Shown in pieces: positions 21,250-32,627 of a DNA stretch of 64,000 nt. How positions within the stretch are numbered: position 1 is the first letter of the stretch; each line of letters begins with the position of its first letter. This DNA comes from Megascapheus bottae (taxonomy: Eukaryota > Chordata > Mammalia > Rodentia > Geomyidae): the NCBI GenBank assembly GCA_024803745.1, contig JANJXV010000049.1:2320001-2384000 (forward strand). Reading direction: 5' to 3'. The notes under the pieces were generated by a model. The model saw only the letters and a list, made by a program, of their open reading frames with translations. It was not told the DNA's origin and made no database searches. Both the position numbers and the translations under genes were made by a program.

Positions 21250-24200
21250 AGGGTAAGGGTTAGGGTTAGGGTTAGTGTAAGGGTAAGTGTTAGGTTTAGG
21301 GTTGTGGTTAGGATAAGGGTCAGTGTTAGGTTTAGGGTTAGGGTTAGGTTTTGGTTTAGGGTAAGGGTTAGGGCTAGGGTTAGGGTTAAGGTTAGGGTTA
21401 GGGTTATGGTTAGGATTAGGCTTAGGGTTAGGGTTAGAGTAAGGGTTAGTGTTAGGGTTAGGGTTTGGGTTAGGGTTAGGGTTAGGGGTTAGGGTTAGGG
21501 TGATTGTTAGGGTTAGGGTTAGGGTTAGGGTAAGGGTAAGGGTAAGGGTAAGGGTTAGGGTTAGGCGCTTAGGGTTGGGGTTAGTGTTAGGGTTAGTGTT
21601 AGTGTGAGAGTAAGGGTAAGGGTGAAGGTTAGGGTTAGGGTTAGGGTAAGGATTAGGGTTAGGGTAAGGGTAAGGGTTAGGTTTAGGTTAGGGTAAGTAT
21701 TAGGGTTAGGGTAAGGGTAACTGTTAGATTTAGATTTATGGTTAGGGTTAGGGTTAGGGTTAGGGTTAGATATAGAGTTAGAGTAAGGGTAAGGGTTAGG
21801 GTTAGGTTTAGGGTTAGGGTTAAGGTTAGTGTTAGGGTTAGGGTTAGGGTTAGGGTAAGGGTAAGTGTTAGAGTTAGGGTTAGGGTTAGGTTAGTGTAAG
21901 GGTAAGGGGTAGGGTTAGGGTTAGGGTTAGGGTAAGGGTAAGGTTTAGGTTTAGGTTCAGGGTTAGGGTTAGGGTTAGGGTTAGGTTACGTTTATGGTAA
22001 GGAGTAGGGTTAGGGTAAGTTTTAGGGTTAGGATTAGGGTTAGGGTTGGGGTTAGGGTAAGGGTAAGGGTTAGGGTTACGGGTTAGGGTTAGGGTTAGGG
22101 TTAGGGTTAGGGTTAAGGTTAGGGTTAGGGAAAGGGTTAGGGTTAGGTTTAGGGTAAGCATTAGGGTTAGGGTTAGGGTAAGGGTTAGGGTTAGGGTTAG
22201 GGTTAGCATTAAGTTTAGGGTTAGGGTTAGGGTAACGGCAAAGGTTAGGTTTAGGTTTAGGGTTAGGGTTAGGATTAGGGTAAGGATTAGGTTTCGGTTA
22301 GGGTTAGGGTTAGCATTAAGGTTAGGATTAGGGTGAGGGTAAGGGTAAGGTTTAGATTTAGGGTTAGGGTTAGGGTTAGGGGTTAGGTTTAGGGTTAGGG
22401 TTAGGTATAGGGTTAGGTTAAGCGTAAGGATTTAGGGTTTGGTTTAGGCTTAGGGTTAAGGTTAGCGTTAGGGTTAGGATTAGGGTAGGGTAAGGGTAAG
22501 TGTTAAGGTTAGGGTTAGGTTTAGGTTTAGGTGTTAGATTTAGGGTTAGGTTTAGGGTTAGGGTAAGGGTAAGGGTTGGGGTTAGCTTTAGAGTTAAGCT
22601 TAGGTTTAGGGTAAGTGTAAGGGTTAGGGTTAGGGTTAGGGTTAGGGTAGGTGTAAGTGTTAGTGTTAGGGTAAGGGTTAGGTTTAGAGTTAGGTTTAGG
22701 GTAACGGTAACGGTTAGGGTTAGGGTTAGGTTCAGGTTTAGAGGTCAGGTAGGTTTAGGGTTAGGGTTAGGATAAGGATTAGGGATAGGTTTAGGGTTAG
22801 GTTAAGGGTTAGGTTTAGGGTTAGGGTAAAGGTTAGAATTAAGGTTAGGGTTAGGGTTAGGGTTAGGGTTAGGTTACGGTTAGGGTAAGGATTAGGGTTA
22901 GGGTTAGGGTTAGGGTAAGGTAAGGGTTGGGGTTAGGGTTAGGGTTACGGTTAGGGTTAGGTTTAGGGTTAGGTTTAGGGTTAGGGTTAGAATTAGCGGT
23001 TAGGGTTAGGCTTAGGGTTAGTGTAAGGGTAAGGGTTAGGGTTAGGGTCAGGCGCTTAGGGTTGGGGTTAGGGTTAGGGTGAGGGTTAGAGTAAGGGTAA
23101 GGGTGAGGGTTAGGGTTAGGGTTAGGGTTAGGGTAAGGATTAGGGTTAGGGTAAGGGTAAGGGTTAGGTTTAGGTTAGGGTTAGGTTTAGGGTTAGGGTA
23201 AGTGTAAGGGTTTGGGTTACGTTTAGGTTCAGGGTTAGGGATAGGGTAAGGGTTAGGGTTAGGGTTAGGGTTAGGGTTATTGGTCAGGGGTAGCGTTAGG
23301 GTTAGGTTTAGGGTAAGGGTAAGGTTTAGGTTTAGGGTTAGGTTTGGGGTTAGGGTTAGGGTAAGAGTAATGGTTAGGGTTAGGGTTAGGGTTATGGTAA
23401 GGGTAAGGGTTATGGTTATGGTTAGGGTAAGGGTTAAGGTTAGGGTTAGGGTTAGGGTTAGGCTAAGGGTTAGGGTGATGGTTAGGGTAAGGGTTAGGGT
23501 TAGTGGTTAGGGTTAGGGTTAGTATTATGGTTAGGGTTAGGTTTAGGGTAAAAGTTAGGGTTAGGGTTAGGGTAAGGGTAAGTGTTAGGGTTAGGGTTAG
23601 GGTTTGGGTAAGGTTAAGCATTATGGTTAGGGTTAGGGTTAGGTTTAGGGTAAAATTAGGGTTAGGGTTAGGGTAAGTTTAAGGGTTAGGGTTAGGGTTA
23701 GGGTTAGGTTCAAGTTTAGGTTTAGGATAAGGGAAAGGTTTAGGGTTTGCGTTAGGGTTAGGGTTAAGGTTAGTGTTAGGTTTAGGGTTAGGGATAGGGT
23801 TAGGGTTAAGGTTAAGTGTTAGGCTTAGGGTTAGAGTTAGGGTTCGGTTTAAGGTTAGGGTTAAGGTAAGTTTAAGGGTCAGTGTTAGGGTTATGTTTAG
23901 GGTAAATGTTAGGGTTAGGGTTAGGGTCAGTGTTAGGGAGAGGGTAAGGTTTAGGGTTAGTGTAAGGGTTAGGGTAAGGGTTAGTGTTAGGTTTAGGGTT
24001 AAGGGTAGGGTTAGGGTTAGGGAAATGGTAAGGGTATGGGTTAGGGTTAGGAGTTAGGGTTAGGTTCAGGGTTAGTTTTAGGGTTAGGGTAAGGGTAAGT
24101 TTTAGGGTTAGGTTTAGGGTTAGAGGTTAGGGTTAGGGTTAGGGTAAGGGTTAGGGTTAGGTTTAGGGTAAGGTAAAGTGTAGGGTTAGGGTTAGTGTTA

Positions 24201-26931
24201 GGTTTGGGGTTAGGGTTAGGGTATGATTAAGGGTAAGGGTTAGGGTTAGGGTTAGGGTAAGGGTTAGGGTTAGGTTAGGGGTAGGTTTGTGGTTAGGGTT
24301 AGGGTAAGGGTAAGGGTTAGTGTTAGGTTTAGGGTTAGGTTTCGGGTTAGGGTTAGGGTAGGGTTAGGATAAGTGTAAGGGTTAGGGTTAAGGTTAGGTT
24401 TAGGGATAGATTACGGTTAGGGTAAGGATTAGGGTTAGGGTAAGGTTTAGGGTTAGGGTTAGGGTAAGGGTAAGGGTTAGGGTTAGGTTTAGGGTTGGGT
24501 TTAGGGTTAGGGTTAGGGTTAGGGTAAGGGTAAGGGTTGGGGTTAGGTTTAGGGTTAGGTTAAGGTTTAGGTTTAGGTTTAGGGTTAGGGTGAGCGTTAG
24601 GTTTAGGGTTAGGGTTAGGGTTTAGGGTTAGAGTTAGGGTAAGGGTTAGGGTTAGGGTTAGGTTAAGGGTTAGGTTTAGGGTTAGGGTAAGGCTAAGGGT
24701 TAGAGTTAGGGTTAGGGTAAGTTTTAGGGTTAGGGTTAGGGTTAGGGTGAGCGTTAGGGTGAGGGTTAGTGTTAGGAGTTAGGGTTAGTGTTATTGTTAG
24801 GGTAAGGGTTATTGTTAGGGTTATTGTAAGGGTTATGTTTAGGGTTAGGGTAAGGCTAAGGGTTAGAGTTAGGGTTAGGGTATGGGTTAGGATTAGGTTT
24901 AGGGTAAGGCTAAGGGTTAGAGTTCGGGTTATGTTAGGGTTAGGGTTAGGGGTTAGCGTTAGGGATAGGGTTAGGGTAAGAGTAAGGGTTAGGTTTAGGG
25001 TTAAGATTAGGATAAGGGTAAGGGTTAGGGTTAGGGTTAGGGTTAAGGTTAGTGTTAGTGTTAGGGGTAGGGGTAGGGTTAGGTAAGGGTCAGGGTTACG
25101 GTTACGGTTAGGGGTAAGGTTAAGTTTAGGGTTATGGTTCTGGTTAGCCTAAGGGTTATGGTTAGGTTTAGGGTACGCGTTAGGGTTAGGGTTAGGGTTA
25201 GGGTTAGAGGTAGGGTTAGGGTTAGGGTTAGGGTTAGGGTAAGGGTAGGGGTTAGGGTTAGGATTAGGGTTAGGGTAATGGTTAGGGTTAGGGTTAGGTT
25301 TAGGGTTAGGGTTAGGGTTAGGGTAATGGTTAGGGTTAGGGTTAGGGTTAGGTTTAGGGTTAGGATTAAGGTAAGGCTATGGGTTAGGATTAGGTTTAGG
25401 TTCAGGGTTAGGGTTAGGGTAAGGGTTAGGGTTAAGTTTAGTGTTAGGTTTAGGGTTAACTTTAGGGTTTTGGTTAGGGTTAGGTTTAGGGTAAGGGTAT
25501 GGTTTAGGGATACTGTTATGGTTAGGTTTGGGGTTAGGGTTAGGGTAAGAGGAAGGGTTAGGGTTAGGTTAGGGTTAGGGTAAGGGTTAGGGTCAGGGTT
25601 AGGGATAGGGTTAGGTTTGGGGTTAGGGTTATGGGAAGGGTAAGTGTTAGGATTAGGGTTAGGGTTAGGTTTAGAGTTAGGGTTAGGGTTAGGGTAAGGG
25701 TAAGGTTTAGGGTTAAGGTTAGGGTTAGGGTTATGTTTAGGGTTAGGGTAAGGATTATGGTTTGGTTAAGGGTTTGGATTAGGGTTAATGTTAGGGTTAG
25801 GTTAATGGTTAGGGTTTTGGTAAGGGTAACGGTTAGGGTTAGGTTTAGGGTTGGGATTAGGGTTAGGGTTAGGGTGAGGGTAAGGTTAAGGTTTAGGGTT
25901 AGGGTTAGGGTGAGGGGTAGCATTAAGGTTAGGGGTAGGGTTAGAGTAAGGGGAAGTGTTAGGGTTAGGTTTAGTGTTAGGTTAAGGGTTAAGGTAAGGG
26001 TAAGGTTTAGGGTTAGGTTCAGGGTTAGGGTTAGGGTTAGGGTTAGGTTACGTTTATGGTAAAGGTTAGGGTTAGGGTTATGGTTAGGGTTAGGGTAAGG
26101 GTAAGGGTTAGGGTTAGGATTAGTGTTAGGTTTAGGGTTAGGGTAAGGGTAAGGTTTAGGGTTAGGTTCAGGTTTAGGGTTAGGGTTAGGGTTAGGTTAC
26201 GTTTATGGTAAGGGTTAGGGTTTGGGTTAGGGTTAGGGTTAGGTTTAGGGTTAGGGTTAGGGTTAGGGAAACGGTTAGGGTTAGGGTTAGCATTAAGTTT
26301 AGGGTTAGGGTTAGGGTAAGGGTAAGGGTTAGGTTTAGGTTTAGGATTAGGGTTAGGATTAGGGTAAGGATTAGGTTTCGGATTAGGGTTAGGGTTAGCA
26401 TTAAGGTTGGGGTTCGGGTGAGGGTAAGGGTAAGGGTTAGATTTAGGATTAGGTTTAGGGTTAGGGGTTAGGGTTAGGGTTAGCGTTAGGTATAGGGTTA
26501 GGTTAAGGGTAAGGATTTAGGGTTAGTTTTAGGCTTAGGGTTAAGGTTAGCGGTAGGGTTAGGATTAGGATAGGGTAAGGGTAAGTGTTAAGGTTAGGGT
26601 TAGGTTTAGGGTTAAGGGTTAGAGTTAGGGTTAGGTTTAGGGTTAGGGTAAGGGTAAGGGTTGGGGTTAGCTTTAGGGTTAAGTTTAGGTTTAGGGTAAG
26701 TGTAAGGGTTAGGGTTAGGGTTAGGGTTAGGGTAGGGGTAAGTGTTAGGGTTAGGGTTAGGGTTAGGTTTAGGGTTAGGTTTAGGGTAAGGGTAAGGGTT
26801 AGGGTTAGGGTTAGGGTCAGGTTTAGAGGTCGGGTAGGTTTAGGGTTAGGGTTAGGATAAGGATTTGGGTTAGGTTTAGGGTTAGGGTAAGGGTTAGGTT
26901 TAGGGTTAGGGTAAGGGTTAGGATTAGGGTT
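21250..26931 (+). repeat. HOR array unit A (5,682 bases)
   Basis: First of three tandem units. Landmarks: GTTGTGGTTAGG at 21301, TGATTGTTAGG at 21501, GGCGCTTAGGG at 21564 and 23051, TTACGTTTATGG at 21986, 26048 and 26197, TTAGTGGTTAGGG near 23504, linker-type sequence at 24.12-24.45 kb, TAGTGTTAGGAGTTAGGG at 24767, GGGGTAGCATTAAGG near 25914. It is a rotated and diverged form of the 5.3-kb superunit. Confidence 0.88.
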
Positions 26932-29900
26932 AGGGTAAGGGTTAGGGTTAGGGTTAGTGTAAGGGTAAGTGTTAGGTTTAGGGTTGTGGTTAGGATAAGG
27001 GTCAGTGTTAGGTTTAGGGTTAGGGTTAGGTTTTGGTTTAGGGTAAGGGTTAGGGCTAGGGTTAGGGTTAAGGTTATGGTTAGGGTTATGGTTAGGATTA
27101 GGCTTAGGGTTAGGGTTAGAGTAAGGGTTAGTGTTAGGGTTAGGGTTTGGGTTAGGGTTAGGGTTAGGGGTTAGGGTTAGGGTGATTGTTAGGGTTAGGG
27201 TTAGGGTTAGGGTAAGGGTAAGGGTAAGGGTAAGGGTTAGGGTTAGGCGCTTAGGGTTGGGGTTAGTGTTAGGGTTAGTGTTAGTGTGAGAGTAAGGGTA
27301 AGGGTGAAGGTTAGGGTTAGGGTTAGGGTAAGGATTAGGGTTAGGGTAAGGGTAAGGGTTAGGTTTAGGTTAGGGTAAGTATTAGGGTTAGGGTAAGGGT
27401 AACGGTTAGATTTAGATTTATGGTTAGGGTTAGGGTTAGGGTTAGGGTTAGGTATAGAGTTAGAGTAAGGGTAAGGGTTAGGGTTAGGTTTAGGGTTAGG
27501 GTTAAGGTTAGTGTTAGTGTTAGGGTTAGGGTTAGGGTAAGGGTAAGTGTTAGAGTTAGGGTTAGGGTTAGGTTAGTGTAAGGGTAAGGGGTAGGGTTGG
27601 GGTTAGGGTTAGGGTAAGGGTAAGGTTTAGGTTTAGGTTCAGGGTTAGGGTTAGGGTTAGGGTTAGGTTACGTTTATGGTAAGGAGTAGGGTTAGGGTAA
27701 GTTTTAGGGTTAGGATTAGGGTTAGGGTTGGGGTTAGGGTAAGGGTAAGGGTTAGGGTTACGGGTTAGGGTTAGGGTTAGGGTTAGGTTTAGGGTTAAGG
27801 TTAGGGTTAGGGAAAGGGTTAGGGTTAGGTTTAGGGTAAGCATTAGGGTTAGGGTTAGGGTAAGGGTTAGGGTTAGGGTTAGGGTTAGCATTAAGTTTAG
27901 GGTTAGGGTTAGGGTAACGGTAAGGGTTAGGTTTAGGTTTAGGGTTAGGGTTAGGATTAGGGTAAGGATTAGGTTTCGGTTAGGGTTAGGGTTAGCATTA
28001 AGGTTAGGATTAGGGTGAGGGTAAGGGTAAGGTTTAGATTTAGGGTTAGGGTTAGGGTTAGGGGTTAGGGTTAGGGTTAGGGTTAGGTATAGGGTTAGGT
28101 TAAGCGTAAGGATTTAGGGTTTGGTTTAGGCTTAGGGTTAAGGTTAGCGTTAGGGTTAGGATTAGGGTAGGGTAAGGGTAAGTGTTAAGGTTAGGGTTAG
28201 GTTTAGGTTTAAGTGTTAGATTTAGGGTTAGGTTTAGGGTTAGGGTAAGGGTAAGGGTTGGGGTTAGCTTTAGAGTTAAGCTTAGGTTTAGGGTAAGTGT
28301 AAGGGTTAGGGTTAGGGTTAGGGTTAGGGTAGGTGTAAGTGTTAGTGTTAGGGTAAGGGTTAGGTTTAGAGTTAGGTTTAGGGTAACGGTAACGGTTAGG
28401 GTTAGGGTTAGGTTCAGGTTTAGAGGTCAGGTAGGTTTAGGTTTAGGGTTAGGATAAGGATTAGGGTTAGGTTTAGGGTTAGGGTAAGGGTTAGGTTTAG
28501 GGTTAGGGTAAAGGTTAGAATTAAGGTTAGGGTTAGGGTTAGGGTTAGGGTTAGGTTACGGTTAGGGTAAGGATTAGGGTTAGGGTTAGGGTTAGGGTAA
28601 AGGTAAGGGTTGGGGTTAGGGTTAGGGTTACGGTTAGGGTTAGGTTTAGGGTTAGGTTTAGGGTTAGGGTTAGAATTAGCGGTTAGGGTTAGGCTTAGGG
28701 TTAGTGTAAGGGTAAGGGTTAGGGTTAGGGTCAGGCGCTTAGGGTTGGGGTTAGGGTTAGGGTGAGGGTTAGAGTAAGGGTAAGGGTGAGGGTTAGGGTT
28801 AGGGTTAGGGTTAGGGTAAGGATTAGGGTTAGGGTAAGGGTAAGGGTTAGGTTTAGGTTAGGGTTAGGTTTAGGGTTAGGGTAAGTGTAAGGGTTTGGGT
28901 TACGTTTAGGTTCAGGGTTAGGGATAGGGTAAGGGTTAGGGTTAGGGTTAGGGTTAGGGTTATTGGTCAGGGGTAGCGTTAGGGTTAGGTTTAGGGTAAG
29001 GGTAAGGTTTAGGTTTAGGGTTAGGTTTGGGGTTAGGGTTAGGGTAAGAGTAATGGTTAGGGTTAGGGTTAGGGTTATGGTAAGGGTAAGGGTTATGGTT
29101 ATGGTTAGGGTAAGGGTTAAGGTTAGGGTTAGGGTTAGGGTTAGGCTAAGGGTTAGGGTGATGGTTAGGGTAAGGGTTAGGGTTAGTGGTTAGGGTTAGG
29201 GTTAGTATTATGGTTAGGGTTAGGTTTAGGGTAAAAGTTAGGGTTAGGGTTAGGGTAAGGGTAAGTGTTAGGGTTAGGGTTAGGGTTTGGGTAAGGTTAA
29301 GCATTATGGTTAGGGTTAGGGTTAGGTTTAGGGTAAAATTAGGGTTAGGGTAAGTTTAAGGGTTAGGGTTAGGGTTAGGGTTAGGTTCAAGTTTAGGTTT
29401 AGGATAAGGGAAAGGTTTAGGGTTTGCGTTAGGGTTAGGGTTAAGGTTAGTGTTAGGTTTAGGGTTAGGGATAGGGTTAGGGTTAAGGTTAAGTGTTAGG
29501 CTTAGGGTTAGAGTTAGGGTTCGGTTTAAGGTTAGGGTTAAGGTAAGTTTAAGGGTCAGTGTTAGGGTTATGTTTAGGGTAAATGTTAGGGTTAGGGTTA
29601 GGGTCAGTGTTAGGGAGAGGGTAAGGTTTAGGGTTAGTGTAAGGGTTAGGGTAAGGGTTAGTGTTAGGTTTAGGGTTAAGGGTAGGGTTAGGGTTAGGGA
29701 AATGGTAAGGGTATGGGTTAGGGTTAGGAGTTAGGGTTAGGTTCAGGGTTAGTTTTAGGGTTAGGGTAAGGGTAAGTTTTAGGGTTAGGTTTAGGGTTAG
29801 GGGTTAGGGTTAGGGTTAGGGTAAGGGTTAGGGTTAGGTTTAGGGTAAGGTAAAGTGTAGGGTTAGGGTTAGTGTTAGGTTTGGGGTTAGGGTTAGGGTA

Positions 29901-32627
29901 TGATTAAGGGTAAGGGTTAGGGTTAGGGTTAGGGTAAGGGTTAGGGTTAGGTTAGGGGTAGGTTTGTGGTTAGGGTTAGGGTAAGGGTAAGGGTTAGTGT
30001 TAGGTTTAGGGTTAGGTTTCGGGTTAGGGTTAGGGTAGGGTTAGGATAAGTGTAAGGGTTAGGGTTAAGGTTAGGTTTAGGGATAGATTACGGTTAGGGT
30101 AAGGATTAGGGTTAGGGTAAGGTTTAGGGTTAGGGTTAGGGTAAGGGTAAGGGTTAGGGTTAGGTTTAGGGTTGGGTTTAGGGTTAGGGTTAGGGTTAGG
30201 GTAAGGGTAAGGGTTGGGGTTAGGTTTAGGGTTAGGTTAAGGTTTAGGTTTAGGTTTAGGGTTAGGGTGAGCGTTAGGTTTAGGGTTAGGGTTAGGGTTT
30301 AGGGTTAGAGTTAGGGTAAGGGTTAGGGTTAGGGTTAGGTTAAGGGTTAGGTTTAGGGTTAGGGTAAGGCTAAGGGTTAGAGTTAGGGTTAGGGTAAGTT
30401 TTAGGGTTAGGGTTAGGGTTAGGGTGAGCGTTAGGGTGAGGGTTAGTGTTAGGAGTTAGGGTTAGTGTTATTGTTAGGGTAAGGGTTATTGTTAGGGTTA
30501 TTGTAAGGGTTATGTTTAGGGTTAGGGTAAGGCTAAGGGTTAGAGTTAGGGTTAGGGTATGGGTTAGGATTAGGTTTAGGGTAAGGCTAAGGGTTAGAGT
30601 TCGGGTTATGTTAGGGTTAGGGTTAGGGGTTAGCGTTAGGGATAGGGTTAGGGTAAAAGTAAGGGTTAGGTTTAGGGTTAAGATTAGGATAAGGGTAAGG
30701 GTTAGGGTTAGGGTTAGGGTTAAGGTTAGTGTTAGTGTTAGGGGTAGGGGTAGGGTTAGGTAAGGGTCAGGGTTACGGTTACGGTTAGGGGTAGGGTTTA
30801 GTTTAGGGTTATGGTTCTGGTTAGCCTAAGGGTTATGGTTAGGTTTAGGGTACGCGTTAGGGTTAGGGTTAGGGTTAGGGTTAGAGGTAGGGTTAGGGTT
30901 AGGGTTAGGGTTAGGGTTAGGGTAAGGGTAGGGGTTAGGGTTAGGATTAGGGTTAGGGTAATGGTTAGGGTTAGGGTTAGGTTTAGGTTTAGGGTTAGGG
31001 TTAGGGTTAGGGTAATGGTTAGGGTTAGGGTTAGGGTTAGGGTTAGGTTTAGGGTTAGGATTAAGGTAAGGCTATGGGTTAGGGTTAGGTTTAGGTTCAG
31101 GGTTAGGGTTAGGGTAAGGGTTAGGGTTAAGTTTAGTGTTAGGTTTAGGGTTAACTTTAGGGTTTTGGTTAGGGTTAGGTTTAGGGTAAGGGTATGGTTT
31201 AGGGATACTGTTATGGTTAGGTTTGGGGTTAGGGTTAGGGTAAGAGGAAGGGTTAGGGTTACGGTTAGGGTTAGGGTAAGGGTTAGGGTCAGGGTTAGGG
31301 ATAGGGTTAGGTTTGGGGATAGGGTTATGGGAAGGGTAAGTGTTAGGATTAGGGTTAGGGTTAGGTTTAGAGTTAGGGTTAGGGTTAGGGTAAGGGTAAG
31401 GTTTAGGGTTAAGGTTAGGGTTAGGGTTATGTTTAGGGTTAGGGTAAGGATTATGGTTTGGTTAAGGGTTTGGATTAGGGTTAATGTTAGGGTTAGGTTA
31501 ATGGTTAGGGTTTTGGTAAGGGTAACGGTTAGGGTTAGGTTTAGGGTTGGGATTAGGGTTAGGGTTAGGGTGAGGGTAAGGTTAAGGTTTAGGGTTAGGG
31601 TTAGGGTGAGGGGTAGCATTAAAGTTAGGGGTAGGGTTAGAGTAAGGGGAAGTGTTAGGGTTAGGGTTAGTGTTAGGTTAAGGGTTAAGGTAAGGGTAAG
31701 GTTTAGGGTTAGGTTCAGGGTTAGGGTTAGGGTTAGGGTTAGGTTACGTTTATGGTAAAGGTTAGGGTTAGGGTTATGGTTAGGGTTAGGGTAAGGGTAA
31801 GGGTTAGGGTTAGGATTAGTGTTAGGTTTAGAGTTAGGGTAAGGGTAAGGTTTAGGGTTAGGTTCAGGTTTAGGGTTAGGGTTAGGGTTAGGTTACGTTT
31901 ATGGTAAGGGTTAGGGTTTGGGTTAGGGTTAGGGTTAGGTTTAGGGTTAAGGTTAGGGTTAGGGAAACGGTTAGGGTTAGGGTTAGCATTAAGTTTAGGG
32001 TTAGGGTTAGGGTAAGGGTAAGGGTTAGGTTTAGGTTTAGGATTAGGGTTAGGATTAGGGTAAGGATTAGGTTTCGGATTAGGGTTAGGGTTAGCATTAA
32101 GGTTGGGGTTCGGGTGAGGGTAAGGGTAAGGGTTAGATTTAGGATTAGGTTTAGGGTTAGGGGTTAGGGTTAGGGTTAGCGTTAGGTATAGGGTTAGGTT
32201 AAGGGTAAGGATTTAGGGTTAGTTTTAGGCTTAGGGTTAAGGTTAGCGGTAGGGTTAGGATTAGGATAGGGTAAGGGTAAGTGTTAAGGTTAGGGTTAGG
32301 TTTAGGGTTAGGGGTTAGAGTTAGGGTTAGGTTTAGGGTTATCGTAAGGGTAAGGGTTGGGGTTAGCTTTAGGGTTAAGTTTAGGTTTAGGGTAAGTGTA
32401 AGGGTTAGGGTTAGGGTTAGGGTTAGGGTAGGGGTAAGTGTTAGGGTTAGGGTTAGGGTTAGGTTTAGGGTTAGGTTTAGGGTAAGGGTAAGGGTTAGGG
32501 TTAGGGTTAGGGTCAGGTTTAGAGGTTGGGTAGGTTTAGGGTTAGGGTTAGGATAAGGATTTGGGTTAGGTTTAGGGTTAGGGTAAGGGTTAGGTTTAGG
32601 GTTAGGGTAAGGGTTAGGATTAGGGTT
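26932..32627 (+). repeat. HOR array unit B (5,696 bases)
   Basis: Repeats unit A at offset 5,682 at the left, 5,677 from about 29.45 to 31 kb, and 5,696 toward the right, the steps being small indels. Variant order is kept throughout, including GTTGTGGTTAGG at 26983, GGCGCTT at 27246 and 28734, TTACGTTTATGG at 27668, 31744 and 31893. Confidence 0.9.

Noticed and set aside
21564..21572. GGCGCT as a functional palindrome or replication origin
   Set aside because: The word is a short substitution cluster copied with its unit; no dyad, AT-rich stretch or factor site accompanies it.
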